From: Caecitellus pseudoparvulus
Taxonomy: Eukaryota > Bigyra: Bicosoecida
Length of the DNA: 64,000 nucleotides
NCBI GenBank assembly: GCA_965644315.1
Contig: CBFFRQ010000053.1
Coordinates: forward strand, 124,001-188,000
Direction: 5' to 3'
Part shown: in pieces, positions 11,601 to 23,520 of the stretch
Position numbering within the stretch: position 1 is the first letter of the stretch
How the letters are laid out: the number at the start of each line of letters is the position of its first letter
Notes under the pieces: model-generated
Told to the model about the DNA's origin: nothing
What the model saw: the letters and a program-made list of their open reading frames with translations, nothing else
Database searches by the model: none
Program-made: the position numbers and the translations under genes

Positions 11601-14600
11601 CGCCCGCACGGCTGTGAACGCTCAGGACTACTGTGACGCCGCCACACTGGCTCGCATGCGCCGGGAGGTCGTGCACCATCTCATGCTGGGCCCCTCCCCG
11701 CGATCCAAGATCTCCAAGGCAGTGGCTGTGCTGCAGGTGCGGAGGTCCGAGCGCCTGCCCGACAGCATCTTGACCCAAGTGCTGCGAGAAGTGGCAGAGT
11801 ATCGTGAGCCGTCGGGCATGGAGGCTGGGAAGTACGTGCTGCGCAAGGAGGTGCTGGAATCAGAGTACGACCCCTCTTTCTGGCACCTGATGCCAAAGGA
11901 GCACACCACTGCGCGGGAGGCGTGGCTGGAGGCACGAGAGGCCTCTGCCTCCTCGCGCTGGGGCAAAGTGCCGCACAACGCCGTGCAGGTGAAGAGCAAG
12001 CACTTGCTGGGGGCCCTGTCGGCGGCCAGACCCATGTGCCCTGCCCCGCCCTTGGCAGCTGCGGCGTACAGCCGCCTGTACGCGCTGCTGTTTTGCCCTG
12101 CCTCCGTTCGCGTTGTGCAGGTGCTGCTGCATGCGGCTGTCGCCGGCCACGCCGAGACGCAGGCTGTGGAGGCAGTGCAGGGAGCCTTGAGCACGGTGCA
12201 TGGCTGGGCACAGCTGCCGCCCAGCTCGTGTTGTGTCCCCCCAGCCCATCAGTCCTCTACCGGCCTTGTGACACTTGCGCTGCAGTGGCTCACTCTCGCC
12301 CTTCAAGTCGCTGGCGCGGTGCGAGACGCAGGCGAGGCATCCCCAGCTTTGGCACCCCACCTTGCTGCAGCTACGGAAGACTGGCTCGTCATGCTGACAG
12401 CGCCAGAGGCTGCCCAGTGCATGGCCCTGGACACGGCCAGCATGGTGGCAGACCCAAAGTCTCCGGCTGAAGCTGCCTCTGAGCAAGCAGCGGTGGACTG
12501 CTTCAGCAGTCTGGCTGCGCAGCTGCTGGGGCACGATGACGCAGAGGGGAGCAGTGCGCGAAAGCTGTACTTTTGGCACCGGAACAAGGCCGGACCAGCT
12601 CCCGAACAGTGCTTGCAGCACGCGACAAGCTCAGATGCATTGTTGCTGGCTGCAGAGGCCAAGGGGCTCGAGGAAGCACAAGCAGCGCGCACAGACCTGC
12701 TGCAGCCCATGGCCCCTGTGGTGAAGTACCTGTCGTTGCTGTGGCGTGGTGGTGGACAAGGCGCATGGAGTGGCGAGAGCGGGGCTGCAGCGGACGGCGT
12801 GCTGCCTACCCCCTCCCCGCTGGTGCGGGAGAGCGCTGCGTGGTGCCTCGGCGAGTTGCGCAAAACGACCACCTGTGCCGCGGCAGTGGACGAGGCCATC
12901 GGCCTCACGGCAGCTCTGGCAGAGGAGGCGGCGGAGGAAGACCCGGAAGGGGGTAAGAGCGCGAAGAAGTCCTCCAAGAAGTCCTCCAAGAAGTCCTCCA
13001 AGAAGGGTGCCCAGGCCAAGGCCATGGCCGCCCTCATGGCCCGCCAGTCGTCCTTCCTCACCGACATGGACGACGGGGATGAGGGCAAGGCAGGGGCACA
13101 GCTGCGACCTGCAGCCTCCGTCCTCCCAGCCATGAACGACAGCCCAGACACGTGGGCCGCTGCGCTGGAGCAAGCTGGCGTGGTGCATGCTGCCTTGCCC
13201 GAGGAGGTGGCTTTCTTTGCCGAGAGCCTGCCAGTGGGCGCGCTCCCTGAGGCTGCTGCAGATATTGCTGCTGAAGACGACTTCCTGCGTTCCCGCCTGA
13301 CAGACATTGCCGTCGAGCCTGCTTTGTCCCAAGTCAATGAAGAGGGAAAGTGTGGCGATGCCCCACCCATGGCCCTCGCAGCGGCTCTGCACTGGCAGAC
13401 AGTGCGGCTTCGGCGTCTGGCAGGAGTGGGCCGCCTCGCCCTGCTGGTTTCTGACGGCGTGCACGAAGAAGAGTTGCCGACGCCTTCCGCACAGGCAGTG
13501 CCGCCTGGTTGCCTGCCGCTGGCGCCGCTTCAGGAGGTGCAGGCAGCGCTCGGGGACGTGGTTGGACTGCTGGAGTCATGCGGCCTGTCCAAGCAGTGCG
13601 AAGCCTTGGACCCAGCTACCCATGGCGTGCAGTGCCTCGTGTGCAGAGACCACCGCCCTGGACAGCAGTTCTTGTACACCACCCTGGTGGAGCCCGCTGC
13701 CAACTTGTCTCCGTACTTGACTCCCACCCTGGCCACTGAAGCCAGCCGCGACGGCGGTGTCTTGGCTGAAGAAGTGAGCACGTGGAAAGCCCTGACTGGA
13801 AGGGTGCCCCCCGAAGCTTCCGAGGTGGCGCTCCCGTCCGCAGGGCACTACGCTGTGACGCGTGGCTTCGCCATGTCTCAGGGAGACCCAAGCTCCTCCT
13901 CTTGGCTGCACCTTCTGCACGCGCAGCCGGCCCCCCTGCCGCCCACTGAGGCTCTCCTCAAAGCCCTTTCCGGCGACACTGACCTGCAGCTCTCGCAAGA
14001 CACTCCTAGTCACATGGATCGCGCCGTGCTGCTGGGCATGGTGGGCGGCAAGTTCGGCTCGCGGCCCAGTGCGCTCCTCCCCCCCACTTGCGCTGCTGCA
14101 GAGACTGCCGCTGAAGCTGCTGGAGGCAGTGACGGGGACCCACTGGATGCTGCGCTGGATGAGGTCCTTGGGGAGGAGGGCGGCGACGCAGCTGCGGCGC
14201 AGCCGGCTGAAGCGGCCGAGCATGCCGAGGCTGCGCCCGCTCCAGCGCCCGCCCCAGCGCCGGCCCCAGCGCCAGCTGGCCCACCTCCAGGCGTACCTCT
14301 CCCCGCGTGGCACATGGCACAAGCAGTGCTTGCTTCTAACAACCCCCAACTGCATGCCATGCTGGCCATGTTGGGGGCAGAGGCAGCAGCTGGCTTGGCG
14401 GGCATGCTGCTGCAGGCCAACCCCATGCCCGGCATCACGACCGCACACATGACAGCGGCGATTTCTGCCGCATTGGAGCAGCAGGGCGGCGACCAGGGTG
14501 CCGGGCACGGCGGCTTCGACTCTGAGGATGACGAAGAGGAGGATGGCATTGGAATCGGCATTTCTGCCGCTGATCGCCGATCTCGTGCCTGCATGCCCGT

Positions 14601-17600
14601 GCGCAAGGGCCTGAAGGAGGCCTGCCTGGCGGGCTTGGCGCACCCTGTGGCCAAAGCTGGGTTCCTGCGCCGGGGCAGCGTGGCAGGCAGCGCTGTGGCT
14701 TCTCTGAACGTCTGGTTTTCGGGGTCCGCCATGCACGCACAGTGCGCCAGTACGTTCCTGGAAGACCTTGCTCGCAAGGCTGCAATGCCAGGTCACCACG
14801 ACGGGCACCTGAGTGCCAATGTCGCGGGAGGCGAGTTCCTGTGCCCCCTGCGGCGCACACTGGCCAACGCCTGTCTCCCACGTGCCTGGGGCGGGGACAG
14901 GGTGGAGGGCACCACGGCCGCCTTGGACATGTGGTGGCCTGTCACGGCCAGGCTCCTGAACGACGGCGTGAACCGAATCCTGGACTGGGAGAGGAAGTTC
15001 TTTTCCCCCGCTTTGCGGAACTTGGCCTCCAGCTCCGCATTCGCCGTGCCTTCTGTCGCGGATGCCTTGCAGAAGCTTGGGGCGTTGGTGGTGTTGCTGC
15101 CGGCCGATGGACAGCGAGCCTTGGTGGCGACTGTCTTGCAGCAAGTGCGCCAGCGCACTAGCCCAGACACGGTCACTGCGATCCTGGACAACGTGCGTTG
15201 TTCCAGCCAAGATGCCGACATGCATGTCTCCGTGTGGCGCGAAATGCTGCAGGAAGCACTGGGTGTGCCCCCCGCAGACGTGTTGGGAGCTGGGGCAACG
15301 GGCCTCTCCGCCCCGCCACGTGACCTGCTAGAGATGGTGCTGAGGACAGTGTCAGTTGCGGAGCAAAGTGGGCTGATGGAGCAGAATGTGACCACACGCA
15401 CGTGCGCCACGGCCATGGCGGCGGACCATGCGCCCCCCGAAGGTAAGGAGGGTGACTCCCAGCCACCTCCTGCCTCAGAGGTGATGCAAGAGCACCTAGC
15501 CCTGGCTCGTTTGGAAGGCGATGAGTGTGCCAAGTTCGCACGCCAAGTAGTGAAGCGGATGGAAGTGGCCGAAGGCGCGCAGCACGTGCGCAAGGCGCAC
15601 TGGAAGGCGGCGCAGCATCTCGTGCCACTGCGGGGGGATGCTGCCGTCGTCCCGCTGCGCAGCGGGCTGGCTGACGGAGGCTTGCTGGTATCTGCTTCGC
15701 CCAGCGCCGCCAAGCGTCGCCGCACCGAGGGCTCGGCTACTCACCCCAGCTGCACACCGGTGGTGGTGCTGCACGCAGCTGGCACCCCCCTCGGCTTGCT
15801 ACCTGCCCAGGAAGGGTGCAGTGCCAGTACCTGGCAGGAGGAGCCCCCGAAGGTGCTGCGGGCGAGGACCAACTGGCTGTCTGAAATCATCGTGTGCTTG
15901 AGGGGACTGGCAGGCGCAGTGCTGCGCAGCCTGACCCACACCACTGCTCTGCCCTTGCCGTCAGTGAGCGTCTCAGCAGCGTTTGACCCTGGCATGGCAG
16001 CTGCGACCAAGGACATGGTGGACGCCTGGTTCGACCCAGCAACCCCGCCTGAGCAGCAGGCGTCCCCCACACCGGCTGCAGCAGCGCCCAGCATGCCATC
16101 CCTGGCGCGTGGCTTCTCCACTGGGGCGGCCTCCACTGTGACAGGGTCCTCCGAGGCCAGCACGCGCCCTGGAGAAACTCCTCTGGGAGCGACCCCCAGC
16201 ATGCTGACGTCCCCGCGCACGGCGTCTGCATGGGCCAGTCTTCTGGCCGCTGCCCGTCGACTGGTCAGCCTGCGCACTGGCCGCTTGGCGCTGTGCCTAC
16301 ATGCTCCCCTGCTCGCGTTGCTGCATGGGCAGGCTGCAGTGCGCGTGGGGCCAGCATTAGGAGACTGGGCCAGTGTGCTGGCGAAATGCGAGGAGGAAGG
16401 TGGCCCTGTCAAAGTCGAGTCCCACAGCAAGCTCCTGCATGCGTTCACCACTGGTGTGCCCTCGTCATTCGGCTCGCCAAACACGGTGTGGGAGGGGAGG
16501 GAGGGTGAGCAGGGCATGGCGCCTGCCCTCCTCGTGCTGCCGCTGGAGGTGGTGAAGTTCTTGATGCCCCACGCAGTCGACGATGAAAGCATGGGGCACG
16601 ACGACGAAGGATGCACGTGCAAGGCAGAGGGCTTGCTGGCTGCTGGCGCACCCCTGCGCCTGCACCAGGTTGACCCCCGTCGCCTGCTGCTGCTGTTGGC
16701 GGCGACCCTGCCTCGGTGGGAGGAGGTCCGGGCCACTGCAGGGCAGCTGCACCTCGCCGCAGCCGCCAGCCAAGTGCTGTATACTCACCCAGAAGCAGGG
16801 CGGACTGGTGGGTACACCGCCGGTGCGGCCGGTCGCGCGCCGTGCTCCACCATGGAGTTCTACGCCTTTGCGTCGGCCCTGCTGCGCCTCGTAGCCCCGC
16901 CCCACCTGCGCGCAGAAGCAGCTGCCTTGGTGCTGGAGGGCCGTGTCGCCACTGTGGACCAAGCTCTCTTGCCTGAGCTCGTCCAAGCGCACGAAGCTGT
17001 GTCTGGTGAGGCAGATCACCTCCACGTCGGTGAGTGGCTGCAGGTGTACTTGCAGGCCGCCCTGGCGCCAGTGTGGGTGGGGCAGCCAGTGGAGGCGGGG
17101 GCAGAGCACGTGTCCATGCGACGCTGGTGCGAGGGCTCCCAGGCGCAGGTAGGCTTCATGTTGTCATTGGTGGCTTGTGCGCAGATGGCTGGGGTGAGCG
17201 GTGGCCTCTCCTTCGAGCACAGCAGTGGTGTGTGGACTGTGCGAGGCCTGGCGGCCACAATGGCGACGCAGTTGGCGCGTGCCGCGTGCCAGCGCACCAC
17301 ACCCACCCACGCCCAGCTACAAGCCTTACGGGGTCCAGAGGGTGCGCAAGTGCCAGCTGCTGGCGCAGGCGTGGCCCCTGCTGCCCTCGCCTCAGCTCCA
17401 CTCTTGCGGCATGTGCCACTGTACGTGGCCACACTCATCCCCCTGCCCGTGCGATTCGCTACCTTGTCCAAGTGGGCCATGCGCACGCACTCCCAAATGC
17501 TGCCCGTGGGTGCGGAAGGATTGACGGCTTGGCGTGACGTGCAAGGCGCAGAGGGCATCTTCGGGCCGGGCGTCAGCGTCATGCGCGATGCCACACACCT

Positions 17601-17976
17601 GATCACCGAGGAGCCGGCGCTGGACCTCGTCACAGGCACCATCCTCCCTGCAGGGCAGCAGGCGCGTGATCCAGTCTCCCGCTTCGGCGCCACGACACGG
17701 TTCTCGAACTTCTTGCACGGCGGCGTGGGCGTCTTCCTGCTCGTGCGCACCTCTGCCGTCGTGTTGGTGCGTGGCCAGTACTCTGTCTGGTACGCTTCGC
17801 CGTACGTGGACAAGCACGGCGAAGCGGACCACGGCTTGAAGCGAGGGCTACCACTGACGCTGGCCCCCTCACGGTACGCTCGCCTGGCGACTCTGTGGGC
17901 GACTGGGCGCATTGGCGAGGAGGTGGCACGCCTGCGCACAAACGCAGACAAGGTCATTCGCATGGGGTGGTATTGA
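8639..17976 (+). CDS. UBR1/UBR2-like N-degron recognition protein with degenerate RING
   Basis: Exons 8639-8999 and 9080-17976 give 3,085 residues; the second exon alone is 8.9 kb. Seen: a complete UBR-box zinc finger (about 58-127) with CGKNFDEGDLVYQC, DPTCVVCSDCF, CDCGDHEAW and a closing CCDQH, split by the intron; a ClpS-like domain (about 187-260, LIVHNDDVHTYDEVI); Lys/Ser repeats at 12964-13005; a RING remnant; and the UBR-family C-terminal domain (SPYVDKHGEADHGL-like, ending IRMGWY). Known: UBR1/2 bind N-degrons through these domains and ubiquitinate them through the RING. Here the RING first half (CLVC, C1639) is separated by about 360 residues of Ala/Pro-rich insert from the second half, where the usual CGHxxH reads FSGSAMH and the final CPLC reads CPLR, so several zinc ligands are missing. 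It may recognise substrates without ligase activity, or need a partner. The family is certain; activity is open. Confidence 0.92.
12964..13005 (+). repeat. 12-bp coding repeat (Lys-Lys-Ser-Ser units)
   Basis: Three perfect copies of AAGAAGTCCTCC followed by AAGAAG inside the UBR gene, encoding a KKSS array. Low-complexity basic linker; it could be a phosphorylation or nuclear-localisation patch. Confidence 0.8.
14231..14278 (+). repeat. Ala-Pro dipeptide-coding repeat in UBR RING insertion
   Basis: An imperfect run of GCxCCx units encodes alternating Ala-Pro between Ala/Glu-rich and Pro/Gly-rich linkers, part of the long insertion that separates the two halves of the RING remnant. Confidence 0.7.
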
Positions 17977-18344
17977 AGCGCCGCCCCTCTGCGCCACACC
18001 TGTGCCTCTCCATGGCTGCTTGGGTTGAATGCAGAGCTCTGGGTCCATTGTTTGTGACAAACATTACAGGTGCAGGTGCATCGCATACCCGGCTTTGCAA
18101 GCAGCGCGGGGAAGGCGGGGTGCGCTTGCACGTCAAAGTGACCGAAACGATGTACATTCTGAACGGGGGCAGTACCAGCCTCGCCACTATGCCTGATAGG
18201 CCATCAAGGGTGGGCTAATTGCTTGGACGTGGCTGCCACGAACACTCGTACGGCGGTGTGCGGCTCCGACGCGTTGTGGGAGCAAGTAAACGCAGGTGTA
18301 GGGCTGCAATGGCGGTAGCGCCAGGAATGGAGGGGTGGGGTCGC
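17977..18344. other. Convergent intergenic region, 3' UTRs
   Basis: 368 bp between the UBR stop (+) and the carrier stop (-). No ORF, RNA gene or repeat recognised; it is likely both 3' UTRs and polyadenylation sites. Confidence 0.5.
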
Positions 18345-19550
18345 TCAATCGGAAGGAGAGGTGTGCTTGGGAGTGGGCAGGAATGCAGCCGTGTACAGTT
18401 CAACAAAGGTGTTCATGGTGAGCAGAGTGATGATGGCGTGAGGTGCACAGCGAGCAGAATAAGCAGCATACCCCCGCCACAGCTGGAAGAAGCCATCTTT
18501 CGCAATGAGCTGGCGGCCGCAGTCGAGGAAGCCGCTGTACGGGTTGCGTCCGCCCTCCGCCTTCATGTCCTGCATGGCCACCTTGATGCGGTCAAAGGGC
18601 AGGGAGGTGAAGGCGCAGGCAAAGCCGGCGAAGCCTGCGGAAATGACCCGCGTCGTGAAGTCGTCCGCACCGCCCCTGGCAGACACGACCAGGTACTTGA
18701 TCTGGTCAAAGCTAGCCATCATGCCCACGTTGACGCTCATGGCACGGGCGACAGTGGGCGTGGACCCTCGCCAGAGGCTGAGCACGCCCTCCTCCCTCAC
18801 GATGCGCACGAGGGCGTCGAAGACGTGCTTGTAGTTCCGCCGGGTCTCTGGGGGTCGCGTCGCGTCTGTCTGCATGCGCACCAGCGACAAGTCCATGGGG
18901 TTCCCGATGAAGGAGCCGATGGCGCCGCTGGCCATGCTGCTCAGCACGCTCTTGTACGCTGGCAGCTGCCCGCCCCCCTGGGCCTCCAGCATGTAGTTGG
19001 AGAAGGAACGGTGCAGGCCCAGACGGGCGGTGCCGTACACTGCCTGGCGCATGAGGGCTGCCGACAATCTGCGGGGCGGGGGAGGGTGGGTGCTGGGCTG
19101 TGTGGGTGCGGCAGGCCGCCCATGCGGCTAGCCACCCACCCGCGGTAGAAGCCAGTGGGCCCCGACTCTTTCAAGGTGACTTTGATCATCTCCGCGGCCG
19201 GCCGACCAGTCACCTGCACGCGGGTCTTCATGAGGTCTGCGAAGCAGGCGCTGACTGGGCCGTGACGCAGGCGCTGCGGCGGTGGGAGGCGGCCTTCGCA
19301 CCTGCCGGGTGAACCTGTGCAGAGTAAGGCGAACACTTGCGGGGGTGGGCATTGCGGGTGCAGCTCACTGGCCCCGGTCGCACTCACAAACATGGTGGCA
19401 AACATGGCCGCAGCTCCTCCAGAAGCGTACGGCTTGGCTGCAAGAGCAAACCAGTGCCCCTCTGCGCGGCGTGGAGACTTGTTTAATGTCGGGAACTGGC
19501 CATGCGTGTGAGGGATGCACATCCAGCTCACCTTCTTGCTGTGAAGCCAT
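18345..19550 (-). CDS. Mitochondrial carrier, 2-oxoglutarate/malate (SLC25A11)-like
   Basis: Minus-strand exons 19550-19532 (19 nt), 19437-19388, 19273-19140 and 19068-18345 give 308 residues, the usual carrier length. Repeat 2 has GNPMDLSLVRMQ followed by RRNYKHVFDALVRIVREEG and LWRG, repeat 3 has LPFDRIKVAMQ, and HRSFSNY and RQAVYGTARLG lie between; these match the oxoglutarate/malate carrier branch, which swaps dicarboxylates across the inner mitochondrial membrane. Repeat 1 reads CFADLMKTRVQ, so the usual Pro of PxDxxKR is missing, and the phase-consistent splice adds about eight residues (RLRHGPVS) before it. The exon 2/3 junction is therefore the least certain part. There is no cleavable presequence, as usual for carriers. 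Exact substrate is inferred from family resemblance only. Confidence 0.85.
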
Positions 19551-19780
19551 GGCGCAGTTGGTGGGGGCGGGGCGGCGTGTTGGGGTGGGCTTGAGAGCAA
19601 CTTCCGCCGAGGCCAGCCAATGGTTCGGAAGGCCTTGCCGCGGAAATGCAAGGCTTGTGAGCATGAGGGACTGTTGGACTACCTGCGCACAACAATGAAT
19701 TGACGGGGAGACATGTGTTGCACCAGGGTATGCCCCCTCCCCTCTGCACCTGCCACCCCACGCACGCCCCGCTCGTTGGC

Positions 19781-20830
19781 TCAGCTGTAGAAGTCTGGCT
19801 CGACAGAATCTGCGTCTGAGTCAGCGGCTGCGGCGGCGGCAGCGCTGGTGCTGAGCAGGGGAGGCGAGACCTTGCTTATGTGATAGTAGTTGTACATGGC
19901 CTCCTCCATCTCGTGCATGTGTCCGGCGATGGCGAGGGAGTGCAGCGGTTTGCCGAAGTCCACCGTCAGCAGCTCCTTCAGGGTGCCGGCCACGATGAGC
20001 TGGTCCTTCTGGCCCACGCGGGCAAGACCAAATGCCTTGCTGTCTTCAGACAGCACCCCTCCCTTGCCTTCCCCCTGCAGGCGCGTCTCAATCTCCAGCA
20101 GCTGCTCCACGGCAGTGTTCACCGTCATGTACCGGGGCGGCAGCCAGGCAGTGCGCCCCTTCATGAGCGCCTTGAAGTCAGGCTCCTTCACCTTGATGTC
20201 CAGCAGGCACAGCGTGTGCAGGCCACCGGAGGCGTTGAAGGCCAGCTTCTCGTAGAAGCTGTCGGGGCGCCACTCGTCCGTGAAGAAGGGGATGCTGATG
20301 GTCTGCCCGAAGGAGTACAGCTGCAGCCCGCAGGCGGCGCAGGCGTTCATGATGCTGGCGTTGTGGATGATCTCCACCTTGATGCCCATGTCCACTGCTC
20401 GCGTGAAGAGGTCCATGTGTGTCGTGGCGCTGCGCGGGGGCGGGCGTAAGTGGCTGAGGGTTGCGCAGACAGCTCTGTTCCCTGTCCACGCACCACAGCG
20501 CATCCCCCACGACGAGGAAAGCGACATCCTCTGTCTTGGCCGGGCCAAGAATCGCATCTGAGCCAGACTCAACCATGCTGCGATCAGCGATGATGACCTC
20601 CTTGCCGTACTTCTCAGTCTGCTCAGGGCGTGGACGGAGCATGGGGATGCATGCGGAAATCGCTTTGGCACGCGTTTTCCGCAGCGCTGGCTCACCAACT
20701 CTGCGTTGTCGATGCCGAGGATGGACGTGTACATCTCCAAGAACACATGGCTACTCTTCTCGATGGCTGCCGCGCCCTTCAGCGTGACATCGTCTGCATC
20801 TCCGAGGCCGAGGCCGATGATGTACAGCAT
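19781..20830 (-). CDS. DPH5: Diphthine methyl ester synthase
   Basis: Minus-strand exons 20830-20696, 20618-20494 and 20429-19781 give 302 residues, a normal length for the family. Starts [16 protein letters not shown], followed by [41 protein letters not shown] (joined across intron 2), [20 protein letters not shown] and [17 protein letters not shown], all hallmark stretches of Dph5. The enzyme transfers methyl groups from S-adenosylmethionine to the modified His of elongation factor 2 during diphthamide synthesis in the cytosol. The GDxFGATTHxD motif reads GDALCATTHMD, a small departure. The C-terminus ends in an Ala/Asp-rich tail. The gene lies 138 bp upstream of the next minus-strand gene's stop. 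Function is secure. Confidence 0.95.
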   Translation of the reverse strand: MLYIIGLGLGDADDVTLKGAAAIEKSSHVFLEMYTSILGIDNAELVSQRCGKRVPKRFPHASPCSVHALSRLRSTARRSSSLIAAWLSLAQMRFLARPRQRMSLSSSWGMRCGAWTGNRAVCATLSHLRPPPRSATTHMDLFTRAVDMGIKVEIIHNASIMNACAACGLQLYSFGQTISIPFFTDEWRPDSFYEKLAFNASGGLHTLCLLDIKVKEPDFKALMKGRTAWLPPRYMTVNTAVEQLLEIETRLQGEGKGGVLSEDSKAFGLARVGQKDQLIVAGTLKELLTVDFGKPLHSLAIAGHMHEMEEAMYNYYHISKVSPPLLSTSAAAAAAADSDADSVEPDFYS

Positions 20831-20968
20831 CGTGGGAGACTCAACAACAAAGAGGTGTGCTGGGCGGTGCGGCCAGCCCTGCAAGGGGAACTAGGTGGAG
20901 CAGTGCAAAGAGAGCAACGCAAGGCAGGAGGAAACAACAGTAAATTGCGCGGAGGGGCTGGGAGTACG

Positions 20969-23148
20969 CTACAGGGGGGCCGACGTGCTCTCCTCAGTGG
21001 CTGGCACGGGCGCACTCAGCAGCTCTTGCACGTGGGCTGCCAGTGCCGCCGCGTTGGAGACGTGGCAGGACACCTTCTTGCCTTGCGCAGCTGCCTGGTC
21101 GTAGGCAGACAGCCACCGCTGCGCCTCCTGCTGGAAGGCTTCGGGGAGCTCCAGCATGGTGGCCAGCTCCACCGCTGCTGCTCCCTGGCGCGTGAGCAGG
21201 TGGGCCAGGGCGGAGAAGAGGCGAGTGGCGACGCGCCCGGACTTCTGCCCCTCCACTGCAGCGAAGGTCTGGCACAGCAGGGCCGTCGTTGCGTCGGAGT
21301 AGGAGTCCGAGACGAGGGCGCCGGGGAAGAGCGCCAAGGCGTAGTTGTGCAGGACGCCGGCTGCGGCGAGGAGCACGGCATCCCCCGTCACGCCGCACTT
21401 GCTGCCGCAGGACACAGCTGCGCAGTCTGCTTCCGACCCGTCCGGGCCGCCCCTGAGCAGGGCGTTGCAGGCAGTGGTGACAACGGGCTGCATGGTGTCG
21501 GGGCGCAGCATGGTGGGGCGGGACACGGCGTGCCCCAGCAAGTTGCCCGCGAACGCCAGGGCGGTGCCTGCGATCATCCAGTCGCAGGGCGACACGGTGC
21601 CCGTGCCAGGCGCAGGCACCGCCGCCAAGCTCGTCTGCAGCACCTTGGACAGCGTCTCCTGGGCGTCCGTGAAGGGCAGGGCCACCTCAGCCGCCTGCGC
21701 CTGTGCGTTGGGGCAGTTGGGCACCTTGCCCTCCAGCAGCGTGTAGAAGCCCGCGGCACAGGGCCGGGCAGCTGCCGCGCGGAGGAGGAAGAGGGTGGCC
21801 ACCTTGGCCTTGCTGGGCCACTGCGGCGACAGGTGCACGCGGCTGAGCAGGGCGTACCACCTGGGCCAGTCCACGGCCGAGTCCTTGGCGGCCCACCGAG
21901 CAGCCTCCACGGCACAGTCGGCATCAGGGGCTGACGGCGCGGCAGCCAGGGCCTCGGCCCCGCCCCGCAGCAGCGCAACGTCTTCCTCGCTGAGGGCGGC
22001 TGGGGCGGTGGCTGGGTTGGCGGCCATGGTGCGGGAGACAGCCTCCAGGCGCCGGACGAAGGGCTCAGCCCGCACCACGTGCGCATTGATCAAGGGTTCC
22101 CCCAGCTTCGTGCTGAGGAGATGTGCGCCGTCGGCAGCCGTGGGCGGGCGCACGATGCGGCAGGTGTCCCCCTGGCACACCACATGTTGCCCTGTGGCAG
22201 CTGCACTGGCGGTGGGTGCAGCAGGTGTGCCGCCCGCCATGGCAGTGAAGGGGTCGTTGCAGCCACTCTCCGCTGCCATGCTGCGCTGCATGCCCTCCAC
22301 CATGGGCTTGATGACTTGTCCCAGGGGTGTGGCAAGCACTTCAGCCGGGAGGCCCGTGATGTGGGCGGGGATGCCTTTTCCCAGCAGAAAGTGGCACACT
22401 TCGTCCGAGAAGTTGTTGCAGTTGTTGTGGAAGAGGTCTGTGCACCGAGCAGGGCGAGCGAGGGCTGCGGCGCATGCCAAAGCGAGGATTCCGCGAGTAC
22501 GCAAGCCGCCTGCGCTGTGAAGGCAACCGCGCCAGAAGCCGGACGCACCGTACGTCTGATGTGTGTACTTGGACCTGAGAGGGGGGCGGGTGCAAGGCAA
22601 GTGCATGGCTGGGAGCGGTGCGTGGTGGAGGCCTGCGTTGGTCAAGTGCAGGAGCCTGCGGGAGTATGCGCTCCCGCAGGCACGCCAAGTGGCGAGCCTG
22701 CGCCTCAGCCGACGTTGCGCCGCCCAGCTGCTCAGCAACGCACTTGATGCTAGTCAGGAACTCCTGAAGCTGAGCGCGGGTCTTGGTGGTCGTGCCGAGC
22801 TCTACCTTCTCCGTGGGCTGCAGCTTGAAATGAGCCAACTGAGAAACGTGGGTGGAATTCCCCAGCGTGAGGGAAAGCGCCCAGAAATGTGCGAAGCCGG
22901 GGCGCACGCACCACTGCCGAGTGAGGCAGCACTTGGATGCCCCCTCCGAAGAAGTACTCCTGCCCGAACACTTCCACGCCCGTGTGCCAGATGCCGTCTG
23001 GGTGCAGGCATTCGTGGTGCAGTTCACCCGCGGAACCCGGCGCAGCTGCTCGCCACCACGCACCGATTTGCTTGCCAATGAGGGCAGTGGACATTGCTTT
23101 CGCCGCCCCCATGGACAGGTCGTACACGTACAGGCTGACTACGGGCAT
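20969..23148 (-). CDS. PPPDE (DeSI-type) cysteine peptidase fused to a PUL domain
   Basis: Minus-strand exons 23148-23064, 22997-22933, 22838-22744, 22574-22549 (26-nt microexon) and 22437-20969 give 579 residues, all in phase. The PPPDE domain (1-~140) begins VSLYVYDLSMG, carries the catalytic His in GIWHTGVEVFG (H33), EYFFGGGIQ, the YTHQTY motif encoded by the microexon, and the catalytic Cys in HNNCNNFSDEV (C97), then LPAEVLATPLGQ. From about residue 290 a helical repeat with HNYALALF matches the PUL domain of PLAA/Ufd3-type proteins, which binds Cdc48/p97. Known: PPPDE enzymes remove SUMO or ubiquitin; PUL links to p97. Inferred: a deconjugating enzyme recruited to Cdc48. It shares a 372-bp divergent promoter with the SNF2 gene. 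Confidence 0.9.
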
Positions 23149-23520
23149 GGCTGGCTCGTGCGGGTCCCGCTGAATCCCTGCGGAATTCGACACACAACAG
23201 ATAATGCCCAGCTGATGGCGTGCCTGGCAGCGGCAGGCGTTCCGAGCTGTGGCACGCAATGGAGGGGTGAAAGACTGTCAAGTGCATGTGGGTCCAGGTG
23301 TGTCTTCGCGTGGAGTTTAGCTTCGGGCGGCCTTTGCTTGGTCGCCCAAGGCGCAGCGTGACCCAGCTGGCGACGCACGCGGTCGACTGAGGCACCGCGT
23401 GGTCATTCCATGCCGCACTGGCAACATGAGCGCAAAATCCACACCAGCATCGAGATTACGAAGATACCTGCTCAGCACTGTGCTGCGGCTCCGTGTTTCT
23501 GTCGCCCAGCACCGGTATCC
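23149..23520. promoter_or_regulatory. Divergent promoter region between 23148 (-) and 23521 (+)
   Basis: 372 bp between opposite start codons of the PPPDE-PUL and SNF2 genes. Nothing else recognised. Confidence 0.4.

Noticed and set aside
13576-15225. 549-residue minus-strand ORF inside the UBR gene
   Set aside because: Antisense of a conserved UBR exon; no domain, and high GC makes long antisense frames common.
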